The notes under the pieces were generated by a model. The model was not told the DNA's origin. It saw only the letters and a program-made list of their open reading frames with translations, and did no database searches. This document shows, in pieces, positions 51,915-61,007 of a DNA stretch of 64,000 nucleotides (position 1 is the first letter of the stretch; each line of letters begins with the position of its first letter). The position numbers and the translations under genes are program-made. The stretch comes from Prostheceraeus crozeri (taxonomy: Eukaryota > Platyhelminthes > Polycladida > Euryleptidae): NCBI GenBank assembly GCA_907163375.1, contig CAJQUW010008951.1, positions 603,794 through 667,793 of the forward strand, given 5' to 3'.

Positions 51915-53354
51915 GGGGAGACCGGGGCACTTTGGCCGCCGGGGTAAATTGGCCGACCCACTTCTATTTCTTCGTTGAAGGTTAAAATAGAAATATTCTA
52001 TATGTCCACTCATCTACCTGCATGCAACTGGATACAAGCAATTCGTCAGTGGTGGCTCAACAAGAAGAATCACTAAATGAATGTGTGCCTGACAGCGAGC
52101 TCATTAACCACTTGAAGCATGTGCAGGAGAATATACACAATAACTCTTTCTATGCTGTGTGCTACGATAAAAGATACTATATTGGACGCGTTGATCACGC
52201 AAAGTGCAAAGTGAATACACGATCGGTCAATTTCTTTGTCCGTGATCGTTATCTGTTCAAATGGCCCAAAAGGAGAGACATCGATGAAATTCATACTTCT
52301 AGATTATTCTACGGACCTATTGAGATTGAAGGGCATGATCCCTTCACTCTCAATAGTGCCCCTATCGATGAGATATATAGACAAATTCGCGCAGTTTTTC
52401 CGAACGGTTTGCCAACAGACGTGTTTAGGCCTACTTTGGCATATAGGCTACGCTGAGTTTTTGCGGGGTTACAGATCCGGAATGGAAGAATTTTGTTTTC
52501 GTTCGCTTTTGTATAACCGATTGTGATAACTAAGTAAGTAATATCAATCTGATTGACAAACATTTGAAACATGATAATTTTGTACCACTGAATTTTCAAT
52601 CATATTTTTTGTAATTTTGTTGTTCATGCTATGCTTATTTTCTATTTCTTTTATCTCATGCATTGTACGAATCGTAATACAAATCCCAATAGTCCAAAAA
52701 AATAGTTTTTTATGATAACAAAAGCCTTATTTCGAGTTTTGTATTCGGTTGTATTTCATATCCTAAGTAGACCTAGGAATGCCCTAGGCCGTCATATAGA
52801 TTAGGCCTACATGTGCAATTAACGTGATACTGGTATAAAAAGCTAATATAAGCAAAGCATGATGATGTTCGGAACACTGAAATATGGTAAACGGATCTTG
52901 TCCTTTATGCTTATTTAAGAATATTTTTGGAGCTGACGAAAATCCTTTTTAAATGTCCTAGTTAGGTCTTGATTTCAAAACAAATGCTTGAATCTACTCA
53001 CCCCTATTTGACAATTATACTTCAAAATCGATATTTGAACATGATGACATAGGATTGTAATATTCTAAATTATATTTCCATCTCCCTTGCTGCAATGCGC
53101 AACTATCAATGACCGGCCAACTTGCCCCAGGTAGGCGGCCAAATTACCCCACCCCCGTGGTCACTTGGCCGCCAAAGGTGCATGTTTTAGATCTGCCCGT
53201 GTCAGTTAGGTGTTACTTGGATTGCCTTAAGAGTTGGTGTGAAGATACATAATACCCAATAGTTGAAAAACTATGAATTAATTGGTGACAAGAAGCTTTT
53301 TTGAAAAGCTACATTCAAATTTCAAAAAAGCGGCCAAAGTTCCCCGGTCTCCCC
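51915..53354. mobile_element. pogo-like (Tc1/mariner superfamily) deletion derivative, 1,440 bp
   Basis: Ends GGGGAGACCGGGGCACTTTG and CAAAGTTCCCCGGTCTCCCC are flanked by TA at 51913-51914 and 53355-53356. Internal GGCCGCC/GGCGGCC subterminal pairs lie near 51940 and 53130-53170. Only a C-terminal-type ORF remains inside, so the copy is non-autonomous. Confidence 0.7.
52022..52456 (+). pseudogene. C-terminal fragment of a transposon-encoded protein
   Basis: 144 codons from an ATG at 52022. The segment SFYAVCYDKRYYIGRV...VNFFVRDRYLFKWPKRRDIDEI resembles the small beta-barrel domain at the C-terminus of many pogo/Tigger-type proteins in invertebrates. DDE catalytic parts are absent. This is a remnant within the 51915-53354 element. 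Confidence 0.5.
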
Positions 53355-53522
53355 TATATCTAGTCTTAAGGGAAGCAAGTTGCATTTGTAGCTTGACGTT
53401 TGAATTTTGCAATTGAATACCGGTACTTGTTTTGTGTTGTATCAATATATTAAATGAATTGATTTTTTATTGGCTCTATACCGTTGCTTCCTTTGTTCAT
53501 TGCAGGGTGACTAGTGAACTGC

Positions 53523-54725
53523 ATGGGTGTCGTTGAACAGAAAACAAGTGATGAAATTGCGTTATCAACAGTGGAAGCTTTCTATCGTCGATACGAACCG
53601 AAGGAAGTGCTGGGCCATGGAATTAGCAGCGTCGTCCGGCGTTGCGTAAATCGTTCCACCAAGCAGGACTACGCAGTAAAAATCGTGGATTTGAATAGCG
53701 GTGGCGCCAACAATGAATGTACAGCTGAAGAACTGCGTGATATGGCTATGAAGGAAATTGAAGTGCTGCGGCGTGTCCATGACCATCCGAATATCATGAT
53801 ATTGGCAGACGTTTTTGAGACAGAAGCTCACATGTTTATCGTGACTGAACTTTGCCACGGTGGTGAATTGTTCGATTTTATCACTGAACAGGTGACGCTG
53901 TCAGAGAAACGGACACGTCTCATCATGCGTCAGGTACTCAGTGCTTTAGAGTTAATGCATAGCAGAGGGATTGTTCATCGCGATATTAAACTAGAGAATA
54001 TCCTCTTTAGTGACGAAAGTCATCAGAAGGTGAGGATTGCAGATTTCGGGTTTGCCGTGGTCGTGGAAACTGACACGGAGTTGCAGGAGGGCATGGGAAC
54101 GCTAGGTTATCTAGCCCCGGAAATCCTAATGTATGTAAATGGCCAGACAGAGGTTGGCTACGGTCGTCCGGTGGATATGTGGGCGGCAGGTGTAGTCATG
54201 TTTAATCTCCTTGGTGGCTCACCACCATTTACTTCACGTCGACGGATGTTTCAATCCATTCGAAGTGGTGCGTATTCTTTCGACGATCCTGCATGGGAAG
54301 AGGTGAGCGACACTGCCAAGGATCTCATTAGTCGATTGATGTGTGTAGAACGAGACAGTCGACTGACTGCCTCTGAGGCTCTTCGTCATGATTTCTTCAA
54401 GCAATTTGACGCCCCTACAACGGGTCCCGTCATAACATTCGAAGCTCGTGCATTCTGGCGTAGAGCTACTATCGCTGTACTTTCCCTCGTTCGTTTAGAC
54501 CAGCTTCGTCGAGTAAGTAGGCCTATGTCTCTCAACGTCGTTACCGGCAAGCCTTACCGACATCGACGAGTGCGAAAACTCATTGATAACGCCGCCTTCC
54601 ATATTTATAATCATTGGGTGAAGAAAGGTGACGAGCAAAATCGAGCTGCACTTTTTCAGAACTCAATCCAAGCTGTGCAGACCGATGAGTGTGAAACGAA
54701 ATGTAAATCACCATTAGTTTGGTGA
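53523..54725 (+). CDS. Phosphorylase b kinase gamma catalytic subunit, single coding exon
   Basis: 400 residues from the ATG at 53523. The protein kinase domain has a glycine loop GHGISSV near 31-37, catalytic Lys in AVKIVD (about 53), HRDIKLEN (152-159), DFGF (174-177) and YLAPE (196-200). The C-terminal region has FWRRATIAVLSLVRL and HWVKKGDEQNRAALFQ, characteristic of the calmodulin-binding tail of phosphorylase kinase gamma. The enzyme phosphorylates glycogen phosphorylase. The whole coding region is one exon, whereas PHKG genes normally have many introns, so this is probably a retrogene. A good 3' splice site (TTTGTTCATTGCAG at 53492-53505) just upstream suggests a 5' UTR intron. All key catalytic residues are kept. 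Confidence 0.88.
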   Translation: MGVVEQKTSDEIALSTVEAFYRRYEPKEVLGHGISSVVRRCVNRSTKQDYAVKIVDLNSGGANNECTAEELRDMAMKEIEVLRRVHDHPNIMILADVFETEAHMFIVTELCHGGELFDFITEQVTLSEKRTRLIMRQVLSALELMHSRGIVHRDIKLENILFSDESHQKVRIADFGFAVVVETDTELQEGMGTLGYLAPEILMYVNGQTEVGYGRPVDMWAAGVVMFNLLGGSPPFTSRRRMFQSIRSGAYSFDDPAWEEVSDTAKDLISRLMCVERDSRLTASEALRHDFFKQFDAPTTGPVITFEARAFWRRATIAVLSLVRLDQLRRVSRPMSLNVVTGKPYRHRRVRKLIDNAAFHIYNHWVKKGDEQNRAALFQNSIQAVQTDECETKCKSPLVW

Positions 54726-55300
54726 ACTGACATATTTTATGACGCATCGTTCGCTGCGTAGATGTGACGAATGGCTTTAAAGGGCTGAGTGTCGTTTAAG
54801 TATCCGTTTTAACATAATTTATCGTGTGATGAAAGGGAACTTAATCCTCACCATCTACGTAAGCCATTCTGTGAATAAAGCCCACTTTTGGGTATTGTTG
54901 GGCCATGATGCATGACAGGTATTATTTTTTCCTAGCGCCAAACCTTTTCCCGGCATGTTCCCGATTTATGGATCTGATGATAAATACAGTATGACTTATC
55001 ACAATCAATTTGACTTTTGCTCTTTCATCATGTAAATGAAGCGCTTTCCATTGGATTATTTTGCATACCTACACATGCTAGCGTTTACATGGTTCCTATG
55101 CTCCAATAATGTTTTAAAATGTCCTAGAATTTCTTGCAAATGTTATGTTGTCCTGGGATCTGTCATTTAAAATTCACTTCCTTCAATTTGATATTATTCC
55201 GCGACATGTGGCTCATATATTTGGCTCCCTAGTTTCAGGAAATCATTCAAAAATTCTTGGTAATTTCTAATAATAAATGATTGTCGATAGTAGTAAGCAA
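54726..55300. other. Kinase 3' flank, no gene seen
   Basis: The sequence near 54990-55030 resembles the host repeat family (TATCACAATCAATTTGACTTTTGCTCTTTCATCA). No poly(A) tail marking a recent retrocopy was identified. Confidence 0.45.
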
Positions 55301-56520
55301 GTGACAAATACTGGATAGCGCAAGATGGCCGCCGTCGTGGCTGCGTCCCCCCCCCCCTCTGGCACGGCAGAGTGTCGTGGTCGGCCGCCGTGGTGCTTCG
55401 TGTCTGAGTCCCCCCCCCCCTCTGGAACGACAGAGGTTGTGGTCTGTCGTGGTGTGCGGCCGGGTGGGTCCACGTTCACAACATGTTCGCTGACGTCCCC
55501 CCCCCCCCCTCTGCAACAACAGAGTGTGAGACTCGGGTGCGTGGGTCCGACCGCCTGGTGGACGTGGGCGACCGTCTAGGTTGACGTGGGCGACCGCCAG
55601 GATTAGTCTTGAGGCTATAGTGTGTGATGTTTTGGGTGCAATCTGCTGAATGTTGGGTTGTAAAATGGGTTGTTTCGAGTGGAAGGAGTGGTCGGATGAG
55701 AAAACGGAGGTCAGATTCGGATTCAGCGTGAAATTCTGCATCGGTAGGGTGAGTTTCAAGGCAATCGGCGAGAAAAACTGTTTCTTCTTCAAAATTTTGA
55801 CATAGAATTTGGGACGTTTTGGTGTGTAGCGCCCAAACGAAGCATCGGATGAGAAAACGGAGGCCAGAATCGGAATCTACGTGAAATTTTGGGTTAGGAA
55901 GGATGTTTCCAGCGAAATCGGAGAGAAAAAATTTTCGGCTGACGTCCCCCCCCCCCTCTGGACAGCTTGCTTCGATTTTGGCTTCTAGTGGACGGATTTT
56001 GTCGTGCGATAGCTCGTTTGAAAGCTAAGAGTGAGACAAATTCAGTGAAACAATCGGCTTGTTCCTATCTGTCTTCGTTCAAAAGTTAGAGCGGTTACAA
56101 GATTTTAGGTCGGAGCTCGCTTACCTGAAAAAATCCTAAGTGTCAGAGTGACTTTGTATGGGTAAAATTTGAAAATTTTCCAAAGTGTGGAATTTCGACC
56201 TGGGACCGTCACCAAAACATTTTTCATCAAATTCTGAAATTTCACTGACCTCCCCCCCCCCCCCCCTCTGGACAGCTTGCTTCGATTTTGGCTTCTAGTG
56301 GACGGATTTTGTCGTGCGATAGCTCGTTTGAAAGCTAAGAGTGAGACAAATTCAGTGAAAGAATCGGCTTGTTCCTATCTGCCTTCGTTTACATGTGAGA
56401 CGCCATTTAAGATTTTGGGACATTGGTGAAAAACGACAGAGTTAGAATTTGGGACGTTTTGGGCTGTAGCTTCAAAACGAACTATCGGATTGGTAAACGG
56501 ATGCCAGATTTGGAATCAAC
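55300..56520. repeat. Poly-C leader repeats of the second virus-like element
   Basis: Five C-runs of 10-17 bases, each followed by CTCTG (near 55349, 55411, 55497, 55946 and 56250). A direct repeat of about 140 bp (GACAGCTTGCTTCGATTTTG...) lies at about 55945-56085 and 56250-56395. A second direct repeat, GAATTTGGGACGTTTTGG, lies at about 55806 and 56447. The block has much higher GC than its surroundings and precedes the promoter of the first viral gene. It may belong to the left terminal repeat of the element; the right end is outside the window. Confidence 0.65.
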
Positions 56521-56533
56521 TTGATGTTATTGT

Positions 56534-56610
56534 CCAATGAGGATCATCATCCAATGAGAATCAAGCATTTCTTTATAAATAGCGAGCCTTCCACAGTGAG
56601 AATCATTCCA
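56534..56610 (+). promoter_or_regulatory. CCAAT/TATA promoter of the first viral gene
   Basis: CCAAT at 56534-56538 and 56551-56555, then TATAAATA at 56574-56581. An initiator-like TCATTCC lies about 25-30 bases downstream (56602-56608). Spacing is that of a standard RNA polymerase II core promoter. Confidence 0.75.
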
Positions 56611-56685
56611 TCGTTGAATCACACGAGTGACGGACGCACATTTTCTCTCTCTCTCTCTAGTTCCCTGTTCTATTATCCAACTAAA

Positions 56686-57380
56686 ATGGTAAGTCGCTAC
56701 TTCCCTCCCTCTCCTCCCTTGAACGTAAACTTAATACAATCTTTTTTCATTTTCAGGCATCTACTCCATCTGCTGCACTAGTAGGACAAAATGGCGGTCA
56801 AACGTTACAAGGTTCGCTACGGTCAGATCATCTACAACTGAGGCCAGTGGAAGAAACATCCAAGGTACATAATCCTACACCGCTACAGCGTAAATTTAAA
56901 CAAGCCTTGCGTTATGATGATCATAGCGTAGTACTCCAAACGGGAATGCTCCCTTCCACGGATGTCAAGATAATGCACAATCAGTATGGGGACTACATAC
57001 TGATCCCCGTGAGTCCGTACATTCGCCACCAACTTGATATTATTGAGGAGTACGTGACATTAAATATGGACATTCCTACTCCTCTTGCTCAAGAGTGGAA
57101 GGCGAGAGATGACAAGGATACTCCCTATAGAAAGATTTGGGATGGTAATCACATTTGCCTACCGGTATCACATTGGTGTACTTACTATAAGAAGGAGGGA
57201 GATCATTCAATACCCATCAGATGTGATGAGCTCGGAGAAGGTACTTGGGATATCCTTTTCAAAGTGAATGGGCTATATTATGGTCGACACAAGGATAATA
57301 AAATAGCCTCTCTCTCTCTCCATGCATATGGAATCCATCCTATATATTCCGAAACCACCCAACGTGGACGACATAATTGA
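56686..57380 (+). CDS. Spliced first gene of element 2, unknown function
   Basis: Exon 1 contributes only ATG (56686-56688). The intron is 56689-56756 (68 bp, GTAAGT...TTTTCATTTTCAG) and exon 2 is 56757-57380, keeping the frame and adding about 30 residues before the first internal Met. The product is about 208 residues, with LQRKFKQALRYDDHSVVLQTG, IWDGNHICLPVSHWCTYY and a GTWDILFKVNGLYYGRHKDNKIASLSL strand-rich C-terminal part. The beta-rich tail could be an OB-like fold, hence perhaps a single-strand DNA-binding protein, but that is a guess. The gene overlaps the next frame near 57377. Confidence 0.7.
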
Positions 57381-57424
57381 TCAAATCCTTAACAGCAGTG
57401 GTACGAAGCGCAAGTCGGAGAAGA

Positions 57425-57625
57425 ATGCTACATCAAAACGCAAATCAAAGAAGGAGAATTGCTAGTCCTTTCCTAACTCTACCCTATGACAATTCGCTTA
57501 TGTGCTTTGAGTGTCGTAGACGTGGTCTTATTAGATACATTTTACTTCTTCGTTGCCATCATATCATTTGTGTATTTTGTCGTGAAAAGCATCGATGTAA
57601 TTCTTCATTTTGTAATATGTTATAG
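57425..57625 (+). CDS. Small RING-like zinc protein
   Basis: 66 residues from the ATG at 57425; the frame is open upstream without ATG. A Cys/His pattern CFECRRR...LRCHHIICVFCREKHRC resembles the first half of a C3HC4 RING finger, with a basic N-terminus. If functional it may be an E3-type or nucleic-acid-binding accessory protein. It is short and may be missing a 5' exon. Confidence 0.55.
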   Translation: MLHQNANQRRRIASPFLTLPYDNSLMCFECRRRGLIRYILLLRCHHIICVFCREKHRCNSSFCNML

Positions 57626-57677
57626 AACGTTTCCTTAGATGTGTAAATTTCCGTTTTAGGCTTCTATCATCATTTTT

Positions 57678-58207
57678 ATGGATTGTGAGGGTGAACCTGT
57701 ACAGGAGCTCAGTGCTATTGCTATGAACAATTGGACATATCAGATTGTTAGTGTCTATCATCAACATGCCAACTGCGATCCCAATGTTGATCAATGGGCG
57801 AGAAAACACATTCATGGACTTAATCTGAAATATTTGCAAGACTATGGCTTTTCTTGTGAGAGTGCTCTTCTTATTGACTTTAAACGATGGTTAGCTGCTT
57901 TCAATGTTATACGCATCTTTTGTAATAATCCTGTAAGGAGAGGAAAGTATTTCCCAATCTAATCATTGATGATATTTTGCTCCCACCTTGGGATAGTAGA
58001 GTGAATCAACATTATCATGAAGTCACAAAACGTTTTAAGGATTTGTGTGTTCCTATTTTGTCTGTTCGTTGTAGTAGCTACGTTCATAACCAATGCTTCT
58101 TTCCTCCTTACCTCAACACTGCCAAAGTCCTGTATGGTTATCATTGCTCGCTGTATGATAGTTACCAGCTGTATCTATTTTATCTCTTTCAAACCATTGA
58201 TTTATAA
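57678..58207 (+). CDS. DEDD-type 3'-5' exonuclease, frame broken once
   Basis: The first frame is 57678-57962 and the second continues to 58207; the shift lies near 57943-57948 (GGAAAG), a probable one-base loss. Motif I is MDCEGEPVQELSAI (Asp-x-Glu), a middle motif has FCNNPVRRGK, and the last motif is HCSLYDSYQLYLFYL (His..Asp). This is the DnaQ/RNase T-like DEDDh order. The Met at 57678 sits at the end of a hydrophobic strand whose codons continue upstream to an AG acceptor (CCGTTTTAG at 57651-57659), so the real N-terminus is likely provided by splicing. The role may be proofreading or end processing of element DNA. Confidence 0.65.
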
Positions 58208-58294
58208 TGCATGCTTGTTACCATTATTCAATAAATGTTACTATGAGAAGAGTTGTTGTTTTCATGCAATGGATGGGTTAGATAAAGGGCGATC

Positions 58295-58705
58295 ATGTCT
58301 TTCTCAAACGACTGCGGAACATTACGTTTTCATAGGCAAAGTTTAAAAGGAGCTGTTCAAGATTATGTGATAAAATTTCATAAAGATGAGACCGACATCG
58401 AAGCAGTGGTCGATGATGCTAGCACTCTATTTCTAGAGTTAATGAATACATTCTCTGATAGCATTATCATGGCGCGATTAGTTGCGAAAATTAAGTTTAG
58501 TCATTTTGGAAAGGAAGAGGTGGAAAGTCGCTCTTTCCATTTTGCTTCTTATTCAATGGAAGTGGTAGATCACCCCCAAGAATTTTTTAAAAGACATATG
58601 ATAAAAATTGCTGAACGTCTTAACGCATTTAACCATCATGGTAGCAGTCTAGTGATTGAAGCGATTTCAGATATTCACATTCAACTTTCCATAAAGAAAA
58701 ATTGA
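58295..58705 (+). CDS. Conserved-looking viral protein of unknown function
   Basis: 136 residues with an ATG at 58295. A mixed alpha/beta pattern contains LFLELMNTFSDSIIMARLVAKI, SRSFHFASYSMEV and a C-terminal HHGSSLVIEAISDIHIQLSIKK. The last segment resembles the beginning of the N-terminal extension of protein-primed polymerases, but there is no catalytic motif. The stop is 2 bases before the next ATG. Confidence 0.6.
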   Translation: MSFSNDCGTLRFHRQSLKGAVQDYVIKFHKDETDIEAVVDDASTLFLELMNTFSDSIIMARLVAKIKFSHFGKEEVESRSFHFASYSMEVVDHPQEFFKRHMIKIAERLNAFNHHGSSLVIEAISDIHIQLSIKKN

Positions 58706-58707
58706 AA

Positions 58708-59031
58708 ATGCAGTGGTACTTGATTGTAGCACAACTGGTTTTCGAGCTATGTCTGCTCACTCTCGAAGTATATTCCTTCTGTACATGCGTCTATTATTTA
58801 GAAAAGGCTAGCAAATTCATATCTTCAAAAAGACTTGCTATAGACATCAGTAACGGTGAAACTATGTGTTGCGATGTATGTAAGCGAAAGGATGGAAATG
58901 AAAAGCGCATCTTCAAGAGATGTAAGCATGCTTTTTGTCAACGCTGTTTCATACGTAATTGCATTCAACTTTGCCAATGTAACCACTGTGACATTGCTCA
59001 TTTCGAGTGTCACTTATGTCGCAATAGTTAG
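58708..59031 (+). CDS. Membrane-anchored RING-finger protein
   Basis: 107 residues from the ATG at 58708. The N-terminal 30 residues form one membrane helix (LIVAQLVFELCLLTLEVYSF). The C-terminal half has a RING-like array: CCDVCKRKDG, RCKHAFCQRCF, then CQCNHC and CHLC. It is a putative membrane E3 ubiquitin ligase that could act on host or virion proteins. It is the second RING-like gene in this cluster. Confidence 0.65.
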   Translation: MQWYLIVAQLVFELCLLTLEVYSFCTCVYYLEKASKFISSKRLAIDISNGETMCCDVCKRKDGNEKRIFKRCKHAFCQRCFIRNCIQLCQCNHCDIAHFECHLCRNS

Positions 59032-59082
59032 TACCTATGCAAATGTGGTAAAGATAGGTTTTAGCAAAGACTAACACGGAAA

Positions 59083-59440
59083 ATGGCGAAACGTAAAATG
59101 ACGAAACGTAAAAGTCAAAAGTTTTCCTTCAGCCATTCAAGCTCTCCGACGAATGAAAGCAAATCAGCGATACAATGCTATACGACATGCTAACGATAAA
59201 TTCATTTGTGAAATTATTTCTCATGTGAGGAAGTTGAGGACGAAGAAATTAGCGCCAAAACAACGAAAGTTACTTAAGCGATATGCTACGAAATTGCGTT
59301 TCATCTCCAATCCTAAAGTCGCCCTTCAAAGAAAGAGGAAAACTCTAACACAAAAGGGCGGTTTCCTTTCAGCAATACTTCCAATGATAGCTCCTGCCGT
59401 GGGCAACCTATTGGGAAATATCTTTGGCTCTAAGCGTTAA
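59083..59440 (+). CDS. Basic protein with C-terminal GG-hydrophobic tail, frame broken once
   Basis: The ATG at 59083 opens a Lys/Arg-rich start. The main conserved frame is 59153-59440, reached through a one-base shift at the T4 run 59122-59125. The main frame is highly basic (RKLRTKKLAPKQRKLLKRYA) and ends QKGGFLSAILPMIAPAVGNLLG. Basic region, GG and hydrophobic tail form the same layout as adenovirus-type core/lytic precursors and the Polinton gene at 16390-16917. It is likely a virion core or membrane-active component. Confidence 0.65.
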
Positions 59441-59471
59441 TTATGCAAATGTTGAGTCTCAAAGTAATAAA

Positions 59472-60089
59472 ATGGATTTCAGACTTCAATGTGATAAAGT
59501 TCTGACTGTATCAGGTCCATCTCATGCAGGTAAAACTGTTTTCACGCTGAATTTATTGGATAAAAGAAGGGAGTTGTTTAAGGAACCTATCAATCGAGTG
59601 ATTTGGTGTTATGGTATTTATCAACCGTCGCTGTTTCAGGAATTGCAAAGTCGCAACTTTATTCGACATGAAGGAATTATTCCAGTGGATAAACTTCAGT
59701 CTAATGATGTTGTTGTATTGGATGATTTATTAAAAGAAAGTAAGAATTCAAAAGATGTTACAGATATGTTCACTCGCGCAGCACACCATAAAAGGTGTTT
59801 TATCATCTATATTACACAAAATTTGTTTCCTGATGGAAAAGAAGCTCGTACACGAAACCTGAATACACACTATTATGCTATTTTCAAGAATCCGCGAGAT
59901 AAAAGTCAATTTGAAATTTTAGCGCGACAAGTTGCACCCAGAGGATCAAAAGCCTTAATTGAAATTTTTCAAGCAGCTACTGAAAAACCATACGGTTACT
60001 TATTCATTGACTTTACGCAAGAGTGTCCGGAAGAATTTAGATTTCGAAGTGATATTTTGAAAACTCCCATGATTATCTACAAACTATGA
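59472..60089 (+). CDS. A32-type packaging ATPase
   Basis: 205 residues from the ATG at 59472; the frame is open upstream. Walker A is GPSHAGKT (about residues 15-22), Walker B is VVVLDD (about 82-87), and the post-Walker B strand is RCFIIYITQNLF. It lacks the C-terminal extension of the Polinton homologue at 2352-3140. Its stop overlaps the next start by 4 bases (ATGA). Confidence 0.88.
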   Translation: MDFRLQCDKVLTVSGPSHAGKTVFTLNLLDKRRELFKEPINRVIWCYGIYQPSLFQELQSRNFIRHEGIIPVDKLQSNDVVVLDDLLKESKNSKDVTDMFTRAAHHKRCFIIYITQNLFPDGKEARTRNLNTHYYAIFKNPRDKSQFEILARQVAPRGSKALIEIFQAATEKPYGYLFIDFTQECPEEFRFRSDILKTPMIIYKL

Positions 60090-60778
60090 GTTCTTATTCT
60101 CGCATGATTGTTATTCCTCAGGATGAATATGTACAATTGACTGCCATGCAGCAAGTAAAGCAACCTCTTGCAAATCAAATGTATAGGAAAGAAATAGATT
60201 ATCAGCAAAATGTTCACATCAAAGATCCACATCGTGCTGTATTATTACAATCGGAAACTGTTGAGCAATTGAAAAACTTGAAGAATAAGATGCGTGACTC
60301 TGTATCGACTGCTACACCTTTAGCATCTCGCGCACATGCCATATCTCTTTTCAACAGTATTGAACCCCATCTCAATGTAAATGATAGAGGAGAAATCATT
60401 ACAGATGAAAATAAAGTGATTGATGCTTCACGTTATGAAGACTTGATTCAGTATGCGACACGTAGAAAGCGCCGTCAGGGCTATGTTCCACCTGGTTGGT
60501 CATACTTTCTTAAACTATTGAAAAAGCATAATGTGCCAAAATTTGCTTTAAATAATGAGACATTGAAAGAACTTGATTCAACAGTGGCTACTACTCCAAT
60601 GCTTCAGGCGATGAAAATGCCAACAAATTGGTTTAAGACGTCACCTGCTACATCCCCTCCCACACTCACTAAGCAAACAAGAGGAAGAACTCGACGTAGA
60701 TCTACATCGCCACTAAAACTGGTAAAAGGAAAACGTAAAACAGCTCCTCCTAGGAAATACATGTTCTCAGACTATTAA
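60086..60778 (+). CDS. Unknown structural-type protein downstream of the ATPase
   Basis: 230 residues with an ATG at 60086 overlapping the ATPase stop. Helical N-terminal half with RSETVEQL-like segments; a YEDLIQYATRRKRRQGYVPPGW motif in the middle; a very basic tail (RGRTRRRSTSPLKLVKGKRK). The position next to the ATPase parallels the 4268-5089 gene of the Polinton. No catalytic motif. Confidence 0.65.
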   Translation: MSSYSRMIVIPQDEYVQLTAMQQVKQPLANQMYRKEIDYQQNVHIKDPHRAVLLQSETVEQLKNLKNKMRDSVSTATPLASRAHAISLFNSIEPHLNVNDRGEIITDENKVIDASRYEDLIQYATRRKRRQGYVPPGWSYFLKLLKKHNVPKFALNNETLKELDSTVATTPMLQAMKMPTNWFKTSPATSPPTLTKQTRGRTRRRSTSPLKLVKGKRKTAPPRKYMFSDY

Positions 60779-60779
60779 T

Positions 60780-61007
60780 ATGAAGCAGATGTGTTGCTTG
60801 CCATGTAATGAGCCGCCAGAGGTGAATGTCGTTGTCACTTGCACTTGCTGCGCCAGCTCTCATAATGAAACCCCTAAGCAATGTGAACACGATCGCAAAA
60901 CCGCTAAAGCTAAATGCTGCAGTTGTTGTAAATGTAGAAAGGCAAGAAAAAGACAAAAAGATGAGAAGGAGGAAAAAAGAGTCAGCCGTCATCGACTGAA
61001 CGTTTGA
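60780..61007 (+). CDS. Cysteine-rich small protein
   Basis: 75 residues with an ATG at 60780. Twelve Cys residues in CC/CxxC patterns (MCCLPCN, TCTCCASS, CCSCCKCRKARKRQK) followed by a basic tail. It may be a zinc-binding or virion core peptide. It overlaps the start of the integrase frame. It is not recognised. Confidence 0.5.
   Translation: MKQMCCLPCNEPPEVNVVVTCTCCASSHNETPKQCEHDRKTAKAKCCSCCKCRKARKRQKDEKEEKRVSRHRLNV

Noticed and set aside
55247..55792. 181-codon minus-strand frame in the poly-C region
   Set aside because: Its composition follows the C/G runs and direct repeats (GGGG/PRR stretches); no domain and no conserved pattern.
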